Of a stretch of DNA of 64,000 nt, positions 1-10,876 are shown one piece after another (position 1 is the stretch's first letter; each line of letters begins with the position of its first letter). The stretch comes from VAZQ01 sp963763365 (GTDB lineage: Bacteria > Pseudomonadota > Alphaproteobacteria > Rhizobiales > Xanthobacteraceae): contig CAVXOE010000012.1 of NCBI GenBank assembly GCA_963763365.1, forward strand, positions 124,001 to 188,000, read 5' to 3'. The notes below the pieces were generated by a model. It was not told the DNA's origin and did not search any database. It worked only from the letters and a program-made list of their open reading frames with translations. Made by a program: the position numbers and the translations under genes.

Positions 1-1307
1 AAATCCGAAGCCACCCCCACCGCGAAAAAAGTCATGACATAGACGGCGGCGGAGGCTGTGACGCCGAGTGCGAATGCGCCGCCCGGCGTTGCGCGCACGC
101 GCCAGGACGCGGCGCCGATCGCGATCGCCAGGACGAGCCACAGGCCCGGCCGGAATATCACCGTCCCCTTGAGAAGTTGGTGCAGTTCAAGCAGCGGCTG
201 AAGATATGGATTTTTCCCGTAGGTCGCATCCGGTTCCGCCCAATCCGGACTCGGCAGCACGAGATTGGGCTTGCCGAGAAAATTCCACATGAAGCTCGCG
301 CGATGCTGGAGGTAGGCGAGGGGATGCGAGATGATCGCGTTTCGCCAGGCCTCGGTCAGGCGTGGCGTGCCGAAGATCACGTCGTCCGGACGCTTCTCAA
401 GCCGGTCCATCACGAATGAGCACGGCGTCTCGTACCAGTACCCGTCCCAGCGTACGGCGTCGTAGCATCGGTTCAGGAGGAGGTCGGTCTCGGCCGGGCT
501 CCATGTGACCGGAAACTGATTTTCGCGGCTGAAGTGCGTGATGCCGCCGAGATCGAACACCATCAACGAGTGCAGCGGATTCTGGCGTTTGGCATTGAGC
601 AGCCCGTAATAGACGGCCGGCACGGCCGCGTAGCAGACAAGGACGGCGGGGATGAAGATGAGCGCCGCGCGCTTGAGGTCGAACCGTGCTGGCCACAGGG
701 CGTAGATCGCGAGGATGGCCGCCGCGAAGATGGCATTGGGACGCAGCAGCAGGCCGACCGCAATCAGCAGCAGCGAGGCGATTGTCACGAGCACCGCCAC
801 CGGAGGGCGCATACTACGTTCGGCCGTCGCGAATGGGAGCACGGCGGCGATCAGCCAGATGACGCCGAACACAACATCGCGCCAGATCATGCCGACAAAG
901 AAGAATGCCGGCGGCGTCAGCGCGAGGAGAGGCGTGATGAGACCGAGCCATGGCTCCCGACGGGCTACCGTGAGCGCGAGCAGGCCGAACCCCAGCCAAT
1001 ACAGCGTCGCGATGAACAGGAACATGCTGAGTGCGCCGGGCGCGAGCGGATCGATCAGCCGCCACAGCACGATCATGACCGGCGATTGCCAGTCGCCGAA
1101 ATTCCAGGTCTGGGCGTCCTTGTAGAGGTAACGAGCGTCGAGCGTCGCGTAGCCCGGCTCAAATACCAGGATGGTGAGCGCGTAGCCCGCCGCGAGCATG
1201 GCCAGGATGACAACGGTCGAGCGAGTTTGCGCGCCGCTGCGGGAACGAACGCCCTCGGTGATCGGCCCGTTGCGCGCGACCGGCGGCCGGGCGCCTTCAA
1301 TCGACAT
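1..1307 (-). CDS. Polytopic membrane protein, C-terminus beyond window
   Basis: Continuous minus-strand reading frame of about 435 codons that leaves the window at base 1. The ATG at 1307 (MSIEGARPP) is forced: an in-frame TGA lies two codons upstream. After a polar N-terminus of about 30 residues there are many hydrophobic stretches (for example VILAMLAAGYALTILVF and SMLFIATLY-like segments), then a soluble loop of about 100 residues (near DLGGITHFSRENQFP to LGKPNLVLPSPDW), then more membrane segments. This layout resembles GT-C type glycosyltransferases or polysaccharide-related membrane proteins, but I see no motif that fixes a family or substrate. It converges on nothing at its 3' end within view. 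The function is left open. Confidence 0.75.
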   Translation of the reverse strand, partial: MSIEGARPPVARNGPITEGVRSRSGAQTRSTVVILAMLAAGYALTILVFEPGYATLDARYLYKDAQTWNFGDWQSPVMIVLWRLIDPLAPGALSMFLFIATLYWLGFGLLALTVARREPWLGLITPLLALTPPAFFFVGMIWRDVVFGVIWLIAAVLPFATAERSMRPPVAVLVTIASLLLIAVGLLLRPNAIFAAAILAIYALWPARFDLKRAALIFIPAVLVCYAAVPAVYYGLLNAKRQNPLHSLMVFDLGGITHFSRENQFPVTWSPAETDLLLNRCYDAVRWDGYWYETPCSFVMDRLEKRPDDVIFGTPRLTEAWRNAIISHPLAYLQHRASFMWNFLGKPNLVLPSPDWAEPDATYGKNPYLQPLLELHQLLKGTVIFRPGLWLVLAIAIGAASWRVRATPGGAFALGVTASAAVYVMTFFAVGVASD

Positions 1308-1375
1308 GATTCAGCTCGTGCGGCGCACCGGCGGGGCAAGGGAGTTGCGGCGATATGGTCGGCGTGATGTGGATT

Positions 1376-1451
1376 TGGCGACCCCGGGTGGATTCGAACC
1401 ACCGACCTTCAGCTTAGAAGGCTGCTGCTCTATCCCCTGAGCTACGGGGCC
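1376..1451 (-). tRNA. tRNA-Arg(TCT)
   Basis: A 76-nt cloverleaf on the minus strand. The acceptor stem pairs GGCCCCG with CGGGGTC (one G-T pair). The D arm is GCTC/GAGC, the anticodon loop CTTCTAA carries TCT, and the T arm is TGG-TTCGAATC-CACC-like. Discriminator G and an encoded CCA end the gene. The first anticodon-stem pair is a G-A mismatch. It reads AGA codons, which are rare in this high-GC genome. Confidence 0.95.
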
Positions 1452-1618
1452 GGCAGGTTGGATGTATTGGGAATAGGCTGATTTGGCAATTGGCGTGGTT
1501 GCTTGGGTGCGCTTTCGGGCATGGCGATATGCCCCCCCTGTCTGGCCACGGTTGTCGTCATTGGCTACGGTATGATTGATCTTTGCGAAGGTCACATTGC
1601 GGCTGGTGGGGGGTGAAG

Positions 1619-1990
1619 ATGTCGCGGCCGAGGATTTCATGCGCGGTCGTCATTGTCGCGCTGCTGTCGCTGGCGTGCACACGGCACGCGGTCGCGGCCG
1701 ATCACTATGGTGCCATCGCCTTCTCGCAGGACTCGGGCAATGTCGGCTACGCCTACGACTACGGCACGCGCGCCGCCGCCGAGGAACGGGCCGTTGAAGA
1801 ATGCGGAAGCGGTTGCCAGGTGGTGGTCTGGTTCCGAAATGCCTGCGGCGCGCTCGCAACCGGCGACGACAATGGCTACGGCAGCGGCTGGGCAACGAGC
1901 CGCCAGGCGGCCGAGGAAATCGCGCTCTCGGGCTGCAACGACAATGTCAAGAACTGCAGTGTCGTCCGCTGGGTCTGCACCGCGCGGTGA
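1619..1990 (+). CDS. DUF4189 domain secreted protein
   Basis: 123-residue protein. I chose the ATG at 1619 because a purine-rich GGTGGGGGGTGAAG run precedes it and it puts the signal peptide at the N-terminus (SCAVVIVALLSLACT, then a cut near AVAAD). The mature part begins DHYGAIAFSQDSG and contains a TRAAAEERAVEEC segment, the pattern of DUF4189 proteins, small periplasmic or secreted proteins of unknown function. Six cysteines in the mature part (ECGSGC, ACG, GCND, NCS, VC) suggest disulfides. It is a single gene between a tRNA and a convergent gene. Confidence 0.8.
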   Translation: MSRPRISCAVVIVALLSLACTRHAVAADHYGAIAFSQDSGNVGYAYDYGTRAAAEERAVEECGSGCQVVVWFRNACGALATGDDNGYGSGWATSRQAAEEIALSGCNDNVKNCSVVRWVCTAR

Positions 1991-2052
1991 CGTAGGCTGA
2001 GAACGCGGGTGCTCCGGGTGCAGCGCGCTGCACCCGGGATGTGTACCGCCGC

Positions 2053-3075
2053 TCAGGTCAGCGTGAAATTCAGATCGCCGAGCTTCTCGATCGAAGTGAC
2101 GAGCTTGTCGCCGGCCTTGAGCCAGACCTGCTTGTCCTTCGGATAGCCCGAGATCACGCCTTCCGGTGTGCCGGTGAAGATGATGTCACCGGGCTTGAGC
2201 GTCATGTATCGCGAGATGTAGCTCACGAGTTGCTTGCAGTTGAACACCATGTCGGACGTGTTCGACGACTGGCGTACTTCTCCGTTCACGCGGCACTCGA
2301 TCTTGAGATTGTCGCCGTCGACCTGGTCGGCGGTGACCAGCCACGGTCCGACCGGTGCCGAGCCGTCGAGCGCCTTCCCCAGCATCCACTGGCTTGAGCG
2401 CGATTGCAGGTCGCGGGCGGTGAAATCGTTGCCGGTGGCGTAGCCGAAAATATATTTGGGCGCGTCCGCTTCCGAGACGTTTCGTGCCTGCCGGCCGATC
2501 ACGATCACCAGTTCGGCCTCGTAGTCGAACTTCTGCGCGTCCTCTTCGGTGACGTTGATCGTGCCGCCGTGGTGGTTGAGCGCGGTGTTGAATTTGTTGA
2601 ACAGGATGGGCTGCTTCGGCACCGGGTTGCCGGTTTCGGCCGCGTGCCTGCGGTAGTTGAGACCGATACAGACGATCTTCTCCGGATTGGTCACGCACGG
2701 TCCGAACTGCGCCTTGTCGACCGGGACGAAGTAAGATTCGGCCTTTGCGCTCGCCTTGGCGACGAGGCGGGTGATACCGCTGATGTCGCCCTGGCCCTTG
2801 AACACCGCGTCGATCGAGGTCGGTGCACCTTCGCGGAAGTCACGCTCGGCGGCGGTGACGTTGAGAACGCCGCGATCCGTGCGCAGCCCGAGCGCGAAGC
2901 CGTCCGAACCGCGCAGGGTCGCGAACGTCATACCCTTCGGGAGTTCTCGTGGCCCGCCCGCCGGCGTGACCTGTGCCGCAGCGGGTGTCGCGGACGGCAG
3001 GCTTGTGGCCGCCACGGCAGCGGCGGCGCCGACCAGGCTCGTGGTCTTGAGGAATGTCCGGCGGTCGTGATCCAT
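2053..3075 (-). CDS. FAH-family hydrolase/hydratase with Tat signal
   Basis: 340-residue protein of the fumarylacetoacetate hydrolase superfamily, which contains 2-keto-4-pentenoate hydratases, acylpyruvases and decarboxylases of aromatic meta-cleavage pathways. The family core is clear: CIGLNYRRHAAETG, ILFNKFNTAL, DYEAELVIVIG (metal-binding acidic residues), GYATGNDFTARDLQ, and the C-terminal LKPGDIIFTGTPEGV. The ATG at 3075 follows a strong AGGAGG and gives a twin-arginine signal (DRRTFLKTTSLVG) ending near AAAQ. A Tat-exported FAH enzyme is unusual, since most members are cytoplasmic. An upstream extension of the frame to 3258 exists but lacks a ribosome site. The substrate cannot be told from sequence. 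Confidence 0.85.
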   Translation of the reverse strand: MDHDRRTFLKTTSLVGAAAAVAATSLPSATPAAAQVTPAGGPRELPKGMTFATLRGSDGFALGLRTDRGVLNVTAAERDFREGAPTSIDAVFKGQGDISGITRLVAKASAKAESYFVPVDKAQFGPCVTNPEKIVCIGLNYRRHAAETGNPVPKQPILFNKFNTALNHHGGTINVTEEDAQKFDYEAELVIVIGRQARNVSEADAPKYIFGYATGNDFTARDLQSRSSQWMLGKALDGSAPVGPWLVTADQVDGDNLKIECRVNGEVRQSSNTSDMVFNCKQLVSYISRYMTLKPGDIIFTGTPEGVISGYPKDKQVWLKAGDKLVTSIEKLGDLNFTLT

Positions 3076-3375
3076 GGGTCGCCTCCTCTTGCGAGCGCCA
3101 GCGTCGAAATGCGCTGGCTTGTCGCACGTGAGTATAGCCGTTCCTGACACTTGAGGATGGAGGCTTTTCGGCCAGTTCCGAGCGCATGAGTCGCTGCTGT
3201 CAGGCGCTCGAATCACTAATCGATTCAGACAGTTATGCAGAAAATGCGCTCGCGGCATCGGGCCGCCCTCTGGCGCTAAGCAGAAATACCTTTGGTCACG
3301 ACCTCGACATCTTTGCGCTGTGATCTGGCCATTGCCCGCACGGAATCCCCCGAACCCTGCGGCCGGAGGTCCCCC

Positions 3376-6300
3376 ATGTTCGCGCTCGCCCGCGGTGTCA
3401 TCGCCGCTGCGCTCGTTTTTCTGTTGTCCGTTCCCACTCCCACCCTTGCCGCCGACAAGCCCTTCAAACGCGACGATCTCGCCGACGCGGCGATCAAGCT
3501 CGAGGCGCAGATCAAGGCGGAAGCCGGCCAGGTCACCAAGACCGCCGTCGCACTAAGGCGCGAGGCCGACGCCGCCTTCCAGCGCAACGACTTCCGCACC
3601 GGCATGCAAATCCTCGGGCAGATCGTCGTGGTCGCTCCCGATGACAGCGCGAACTGGCTGCGGCTCGCCAAGTCCGTCCTGCTAACTCGTCCGAGCAACG
3701 ATCGCGAACGCACCTTGTTGCTCGAGCGCGCCGCTACCGCCGCCTACATCGCTTATCAGCGCAGCACGGGGAATGCGGGCGAAGAGGCCGATAGCCTGGT
3801 GGTGATCGCCCGCAGCTACACCGACCGCTCGCTCTGGCGTCCGGCGCTCGATGCGCTGCGTATCTCGCTCGACCAGCGCGAGGTCGCGGAGGTCCGTCAG
3901 CAATACGAGCGGATGCGCGAGGAATATGGCTTCCGGCTGCTCGACTATACGGTCGATGCGGACGCTGCCTCGCCGCGCGTGTGTTTCCAATTCTCCGAGG
4001 CGCTCGCAGGCAAACGGGTGGACTTCTCGCCGTTCGTCGCGGTCGCCGGCCAGGACAAGCCGGCGATCAGTGCGCAGGAGAAGCAGCTTTGCGTCGAGGG
4101 CCTCAAGCACGGCGAGCGCTACGCCATCACGCTTGCGCGCCGGCATCCCGTCGCTGGTGAAGGAGACGCTGGCGAAATCGGCCGAGTTCAACGTCTATGT
4201 GCGCGACCGCAAGCCGGTCGCTCGCTTCACCGGCAAATCCTACGTGCTGCCCCGTGTCGGCCAGCGCGGCATCCCGGTGGTCAGCGTCAACACGGCGGCG
4301 CTCGCTCTCGAAATCTATCGCATCGGCGACCGCAACCTCCTCAACACCGTCATCGGAAACGACTTCCAGCGCAGTCTCGACCGCTACGACCTCGGCCGCC
4401 TGGCCGACGAGCGCGGCGCCCTGGTCTGGAAGGGCGAGATGAAGGTCGAGCAGGTGCTCAATACCGATGTCACGACTGCATTCCCGGTCGGTGAGGCGAT
4501 CCCGCAGCTCTCCGCCGGCGTCTACGTGATGGTGGCGGAGCCCAGCGGCGGCAGCACCGATCGCTACGAATCGCTGGCGACGCAATGGTTCATCGTGTCG
4601 GACCTCGGCCTCACGGCATTTTCCGGCAACGACGGCGTCCATGTGTTCGTGCACTCGCTCGAAACCACCCAGCCGAAAGGGGCAGTACAGGTCCGGCTCC
4701 TCTCCCGCAGCAACGAGATTCTCGCGACCAAGCGCACCAGCGACACCGGCCATGTGCAGTTCGAGGCGGGGTTGACGCGCGGCGAGGGGGCGCAATCGCC
4801 CGCCATGCTGGTCGTCAACGATGTCCGCGGCGACTACGCGTTCCTCAATCTCAAAGGGCCGGCATTCGATCTCAGCGACCGCGGCGTGTCGGGCCGCCAG
4901 GTTCCGGGCGGGCTCGATGCCTTTGTCTATGCCGAGCGCGGCGTTTACCGCTCCGGCGAGGATGTGCATTTGACTGCGCTGTTGCGCGACGGGCAGGGAC
5001 TTGCGGCTCTTGGCGTGCCGGTCACGATGGTCGTCGAGCGCCCCGACGGCGTCGAATATCGCCGCACCGTGCTGCCCGATCAGGGCCTCGGCGGGCGCAC
5101 GCTGACAGTCCCGCTCGTGCCTTCGGCTCCGACCGGCACCTGGCGCGTGCGCACCTTCACCGACCCGAAACGCGCCGGCCGTCGGCGAGACGACGTTCAT
5201 GGTCGAGGACTATGTGCCCGACCGGCTTGAATTCAATCTGGCTTCGACCGCGAAGGCGATCTCGCGCACCGCTCCCTCGGACGTCACCATCGACGGCCGC
5301 TATCTCTACGGCGCCCCCGCCGCCAAGCTCGAACTCGAAGGCGAGGTGACCGTCAAGGCGGCGAGCGAACGGCCGAATTTTCCCGCGCTTCCAGTTCGGA
5401 TTATCCGACGAAGAGGTGGAGACGAGCCGCCAGCCGCTCGAAAATCTCCCCGAGACCGATGCGAACGGCAAGGCGAAGTTCTCGCTCACGCTCGACAAGC
5501 AACCGGTGACGACGCGTCCGCTTGAGGCGCAGGTCACCGTGCGCATGAACGAGCCCGGCGGGCGTGCGGTCGAGCGCAAGCTCGTTCTGCCGGTGATGCC
5601 GGGTACCGCGATGATTGGCGTCAAGCCGATGTTTTCCGGACGTTCGCTCGGCGAGGGCGAGAATGCGACTTTCGACGTCATCGTCGCTGCTCCGGATGGA
5701 GCGCCGGTCGCCCGCCGCGGGCTGCGCTACGAACTGCTCAAGGTCGAGACGCGCTATCAGTATTATCGCCGCGACGGCTCGTGGGAATTCGAGGCGGTCA
5801 AGAGCACCAAGCGCGTTGCCGACGGTCAGCTCGATGTTGCAGCCGACAAGCCCGCGCGCATCTCGGTGCCTGTGCAATGGGGCCGCTACCGGCTCGAAGT
5901 TTCGACCGCCGACCGTAACGGACCCGTGACATCGGTGGCGTTCGACGCCGGCTGGTACGCCGAAGCGACCGCCGACACGCCCGACCTGCTGGAAGTCGCG
6001 TTGGACAAGCCGGAATACGCACCGGGCGACAGCATGACGATTGCCGTGACGGCGCGCACCGCCGGCAAGGTCACGCTCAACGTGGTCGGCGACCGGCTCA
6101 TCCAGACGATCACCCAGGACGTGCAGCCGGGCGTCGCGCAGTTGCGCCTGCCGGTCGGCAGCGACTGGGGGACCGGCGCCTACCTCGTGGCGACGTTGCG
6201 CCGTCCACTCGACACGCAGGCGCAGCGCATGCCGGGCCGCGCGATCGGCGTGCAGTGGTTCGCGATCAACCGCAAGGCCCGCACACTCGCGCTCGATCTC

Positions 6301-8594
6301 GGCCTGCCATCGGCCATACGGCCAAACAGCGCGCTGCGGGTTCCCGTGAAAATCGGCGGGCTGAGCCCCGGCGAGGACGCGCGGGTCGTCGTGGCCGCGG
6401 TCGATGTCGGCATCCTCAACCTGACGAACTACAAGCCGCCGGCGCCCGACGACTACTATCTCGGTCAGCGCCGTCTCACCGCCGACCTGCGCGACCTTTA
6501 CGGCCAGCTCATCGACGGCATGCAGGGCACGCGCGGCCAGATCAGGAGCGGCGGCGACGCGCTCGGCGCCGAGTTGCAAGGCTCGCCGCCGACACAGAAG
6601 CCGCTCGCGCTCTTCTCGGGCATCGTGCAGGTGAAGCCTGACGGGACCGCGGAGGTCGTGTTCGACATCCCGGATTTCGCCGGCACCGCACGTGTCATGG
6701 CGGTGGCCTGGAGCAAGGACAAGGTCGGACGCGCGACCGGCGACGTCACGGTACGCGATCCGGTGGTGCTGACCGCCACTCTGCCGCGCTTCCTGCTCAA
6801 CGGCGACCGCGCGTCGATGTATCTCGACCTCGACAACGTCGAAGGTCCGGCGGGTGACTACGCCATTGCGGTGCGGAGTGAAGGCATCAACGTCGTCGGC
6901 AATGCCGCGCCGCAGACGATCAAGCTTAACGCGCGGCAACGCAACGCCGTGACCGTTCCGCTCACCGCCTCGGGCGCCGGCACAGCGAACGTCACCGTAC
7001 GCGTCAGCGGGCCGAACGGCTTCGCGATTGAAAGGAGCTACGCGCTCGCCGTCAAGCCGGCGACGCAGATCCTCGCGCGCCGGACCGTCAAGCCGCTCGC
7101 CAAAGGCGAGAGCGTGACGCTGTCGAGCGACCTGTTCGCCGACCTCGTGCCCGGCACCGGACGCGTCGCCGTGTCGGTTGGGCTGTCGTCCGCTCTTGAC
7201 GCAGCGGCATTGCTCGCCGCGCTCGACCGCTATCCGTTCGGCTGCTCCGAGCAGATCGCGAGCCGCGCGCTGCCACTGCTCTACGTCAACGATCTCGCAT
7301 CGGCCGCGCATCTTGCGTTCGATACCGCGGTCGATCAGCGCGTTCGCGAGTCGATCGACCGGCTCCTTGCTCGGCAGGGGTCGAACGGCTCGTTCGGCCT
7401 GTGGTCGGCCGGCGGTGACGATGTCTGGCTCAACTCGTACGTCACCGATTTCCTGACGCGGGCGCGCGAGAAGAACTTCGCGGTGGCCGACACGGCGTTC
7501 AAGCTCGCGCTCGAGCGCCTGCGCAATTTCGTCGGCAATGCGCAGGACCCGGCGAAGGATGGCGGGCGCAATCTCGCCTATGCGCTCTACGTGCTGGCGC
7601 GCAACGGTGCGGCACCCATCGGCGATCTGCGCTACTACGCCGACACCAAGCTCGACTCCTTCGCGACCCCGCTCGCGAAGGCGCAGCTCGCCGCCGCGCT
7701 CGCCATGCTTGGGCGACCGTGCGCGCGCCGAGCGCATCTATGGCGCCGCGGTTTCGTCGCTCGCGCAGCCCGTGTCCGACCTGGGCCGCAGCGACTACGG
7801 CTCGACGCTGCGCGATGCAGCGGCAATCGTCACGCTCGCCTCCGAAAGCGGTGCCCCGGGCGCTACGATCACCAATGCGGTGCAGCGGGTCGAGACCGCG
7901 CGCAACGCGGCACCTTTCACCTCGACGCAGGAGAATGCCTGGATGGTGCTCGCCGCCCGGGCGCTGGCGAAGGATGCGCAGACCGTCGCGCTCGACGTCA
8001 ACGGCGAGAAGACGCAGGGAGCGTTCAATCGCAATCTGCGAGCCAGCGAACTCACCCAGCCGTTCAAGGTGACGAACCTGGGCGAGGGCGGCCTGCAGGC
8101 CGTCGTCACGGTGTGCGGGTGCGCCGACGGTGCCGGAGCCTGCTGCCGAGCGCGGCTTCAAGATCGAGCGCCGCTACTACACGCTCGCCGGCAAGCCCAC
8201 CGACGCCAGCAAGGCGAAGCAGAACGAGCGCTTCGTCGTGGTGCTGCGGATGACCGAGCCGCAGCCGCAGTTCGGTCGGATCATCGTCGCCGACTATCTG
8301 CCGGCCGGCTTCGAGATCGACAATCCGAAGCTCGTGTCGTCCGGCGAAACCGGTCGGCTCGCGTGGATCGAGGACGCGCAGGACCCGGTGAACTCCGAGT
8401 TCCGCGACGACCGCTTCACGGCGGCGTTCGACCGCAAGGCGGGCGATCCGTCGGTGTTCACGGTCGCCTACGTGGTACGCGCGGTCTCGCCCGGCCGCTA
8501 CGTGCAGCCGCAGGCCTACGTGGAGGACATGTACCGGCCCGACCGCTTCGGCCGCACCGCCACGGGCTCGATCGAGGTGACATCGGCGAGGTGA
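3376..8594 (+). CDS. Bacterial alpha-2-macroglobulin (five +1 frameshifts)
   Basis: Periplasmic protease trap of the bacterial alpha-2-macroglobulin (YfhM-like) family, about 1,735 residues if reconstructed. The ATG at 3376 follows GGAGG and gives a Sec signal peptide ending TLAADKP, with no lipobox. The thioester motif CSEQ is encoded at 7243-7254 in the context YPFGCSEQIASR. MG-type beta domains precede it and an alpha-helical thioester domain (about 7190-7790) follows. The frame changes five times, near 4133, 5175, 5386, 7711 and 8115. Each change is a shift of +1, and family-like sequence resumes at once on each side (for example VEDYVPDRLEF after 5199). Removing one base at each site restores a full-length protein. 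The pbpC gene follows 43 bp downstream, the usual partner that repairs peptidoglycan after envelope attack. Confidence 0.85.
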
Positions 8595-8637
8595 TGATGC
8601 GATCGGATCGTGTAGCGATCACGAAGGTCTTGGACGC

Positions 8638-10782
8638 GTGGTGAACGCATCTTCCGCAGCGAATTCGGTCTCCACCTCTCCCCTCAAGGGGGGAGGGAAC
8701 CGACTGCCTTCGTGGCGCTGGTTGCGCTTAAGGCTGTTCGCGACGCTGTTGGTTCTCGTTGCGACCACTGGCACTCTTGCTTCGTGGGTCCTCTCGCTCG
8801 GGCCGGCGCCGCTCGGCGAAAACCTCAGCTACTCGACATTGGTGGTCGATCGCGAAGGGCGGCTGCTGCGGCCGTACACAACGCATGAGGGCCGCTGGCG
8901 ACTGCCGGCGACGCGCGAAAACGTCGATCCGCGCCTCGTCGCCATGCTGCTCGCGTACGAGGACAAGCGTTTCGCCACGCATCATGGCGTCGATGTACTA
9001 GCGCTCGGCCGCGCCGCAAGACAGCTCCTGACCAGCGGGCATATCGTCTCCGGCGCCTCGACGCTGACGATGCAGGTGGCGCGGCTGCTGGAGCCGCGCG
9101 CGGAACGCAGCTTCGCCGCCAAACTCCGCCAGATGGTGCGCGCGGTCGAAATCGAGCGGAAGCTCTCCAAGGACCAGATCCTCGCGCTCTACCTCTCGCT
9201 CGCGCCCTATGGCGGCAATCTCGAAGGCATTCGCGCCGCCTCGCTCGCCTATTTCGGCAAGGAGCCGCGCCGCCTCAGCCTGGGCGAAGCCGCCTTGCTG
9301 GTGGCCCTGCCGCAATCGCCCGAGCAGCGCCGGCCTGACCGTTCGGCGGGGAGCGCGCGCTTCGCTCGCGACCGCGTTCTCGACCGTGTCGCTGCTGCCG
9401 GCGCGGTCCCGATGGACGAGATCGCCCGCGCCAAGCTTGAGCCGGTGCCGGAGGGCCGCAAGCCGATGCCGACCCTGGCGCCGCATTCGTCGGACGCCGT
9501 CATCGCAGCCGCGCCCTTGCGCCGCATCCATCATCTGACCATCGACGCGCCCTTGCAGAAGGCGCTGGAAGACCTGGCACGCGATCGTGCCCGCGCGTTC
9601 GGGCCCGACGTGTCTGTCGCGATCCTCGCCGTCGAGCACGGCACCGGCGAAGTGCTCGCGCGCGTCGCCTCCGCGGACTATTTCGACACGCGTCGCGCCG
9701 GCCAAGTCGACATGACGCAGGCGATGCGATCGCCGGGCTCGACGCTTAAGCCGTTCATCTACGGCCTTGGTTTCGAGGACGGTCTCATCCATCCGGAGTC
9801 GCTGATCGACGATCGTCCGGTCCGCTACGGCAGCTACGCACCGGAGAATTTCGATCTCACCTTCCAGGGCACCGTGACGGTTCGCCGGGCGCTGCAGATG
9901 TCGCTCAACGTGCCGGCAGTTGCGGTGCTCGACAAGGTCGGCGCCAGCCGGTTCACCGCGCGCCTCGCGCAGGCCGGCGGCGCGCTCGTGCTGCCGAAGG
10001 GCGAGGTGCCTGGGCTGGCGATGGGGCTCGGCGGTGTCGGCATCAACCTCAGCGACCTCGTCATGCTCTATTCCGGTCTGGCGCGGCTTGGCAGCGCGAT
10101 CCCGCTCGTCGAGCGGCTCGACGATGCGCAGGACGCGCCGGTGCAGCGCCGGCTGCTCGACCCGGCCGCCGCCTGGCAGGTCGGCAATGTCCTGCTCGGG
10201 ACCCCGCCGCCCGAGAATGCCGCGGGTGGCCGCATCGCCTACAAGACCGGCACGTCCTACGGCTATCGCGACGCCTGGGCGGTCGGCTTCGACGGCAAGC
10301 GCACCATCGGCGTCTGGGTCGGCAGGCCGGACGGCGCACCGGTGCCGGGCCTGCTCGGCCGAACCGCGGCGGCGCCGATCTTGTTCGATGCGTTCTTCCG
10401 CAGCGGCCGCCTGCCGATGCCGCTGCCAAGCGCGCCGCCCGGCACGCTCACGGCGTCGAACGCAAAGCTTCCACCTCCGCTGCAACGCTTCCGGCCCGGC
10501 GCGCTGGCCGGGGAGGGCAGCGATCCACAACTGCGCATCATGTTCCCACCGAACGGAGCGCGGCTTGAGCTTGCAACCGACAGCGACGGCAAGCCCGACC
10601 CGATCGCGCTCAAGGTGTCCGGCGGAACCGGCCCCTTGACCGTGCTGGTCAACGGCCTTCCCATCGAGGAGACGCGCGGGCGGCGCACGTTGTTCTTCGC
10701 GCCGGAAGGGCCGGGGTTCGTGCGGCTGACCGTCATGGATGCGAAGGGCGCCAGCGACAGCGTGATGGTGCGCCTGCAATAG
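8638..10782 (+). CDS. pbpC: Penicillin-binding protein 1C (PbpC)
   Basis: 714-residue bifunctional peptidoglycan synthase. One membrane segment (about residues 31-52) anchors it. The GT51 transglycosylase domain contains the catalytic Glu in LLAYEDKRF (residue 108), GASTLTMQVARLL and LALYLSLAPYGG. The transpeptidase domain has the SxxK motif STLK at residues 368-371, SLN (in QMSLNVPAV) and KTGTS near residue 540. A C-terminal beta domain of the PbpC type (from about residue 620) follows. It is the normal partner of the alpha-2-macroglobulin gene just upstream. The annotated GTG start makes the first 20 residues read through a palindrome-like stretch (8673-8699) that resembles an intergenic repeat, so the true start may lie downstream, before WRWLRLRL. 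Confidence 0.92.
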   Translation: MVNASSAANSVSTSPLKGGGNRLPSWRWLRLRLFATLLVLVATTGTLASWVLSLGPAPLGENLSYSTLVVDREGRLLRPYTTHEGRWRLPATRENVDPRLVAMLLAYEDKRFATHHGVDVLALGRAARQLLTSGHIVSGASTLTMQVARLLEPRAERSFAAKLRQMVRAVEIERKLSKDQILALYLSLAPYGGNLEGIRAASLAYFGKEPRRLSLGEAALLVALPQSPEQRRPDRSAGSARFARDRVLDRVAAAGAVPMDEIARAKLEPVPEGRKPMPTLAPHSSDAVIAAAPLRRIHHLTIDAPLQKALEDLARDRARAFGPDVSVAILAVEHGTGEVLARVASADYFDTRRAGQVDMTQAMRSPGSTLKPFIYGLGFEDGLIHPESLIDDRPVRYGSYAPENFDLTFQGTVTVRRALQMSLNVPAVAVLDKVGASRFTARLAQAGGALVLPKGEVPGLAMGLGGVGINLSDLVMLYSGLARLGSAIPLVERLDDAQDAPVQRRLLDPAAAWQVGNVLLGTPPPENAAGGRIAYKTGTSYGYRDAWAVGFDGKRTIGVWVGRPDGAPVPGLLGRTAAAPILFDAFFRSGRLPMPLPSAPPGTLTASNAKLPPPLQRFRPGALAGEGSDPQLRIMFPPNGARLELATDSDGKPDPIALKVSGGTGPLTVLVNGLPIEETRGRRTLFFAPEGPGFVRLTVMDAKGASDSVMVRLQ

Positions 10783-10876
10783 GCGACCAGACGCCGCAAC
10801 GATCGCATGCGGGTTCCCAACGAACCTTCCGGCAGTGTAGGTTGCGCGTGGAAACGTTCAATCTCACGAGGATCAA

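Noticed and set aside
5401..7737. Long minus-strand frame (778 codons) opposite the macroglobulin gene
   Set aside because: Arg/His/Asp-rich antisense reading of high-GC coding DNA, with no family motif. The plus strand holds the real gene.
8998..10779. Minus-strand frame (593 codons) opposite pbpC
   Set aside because: Antisense shadow, no ribosome site or domain. The pbpC motifs are on the plus strand.
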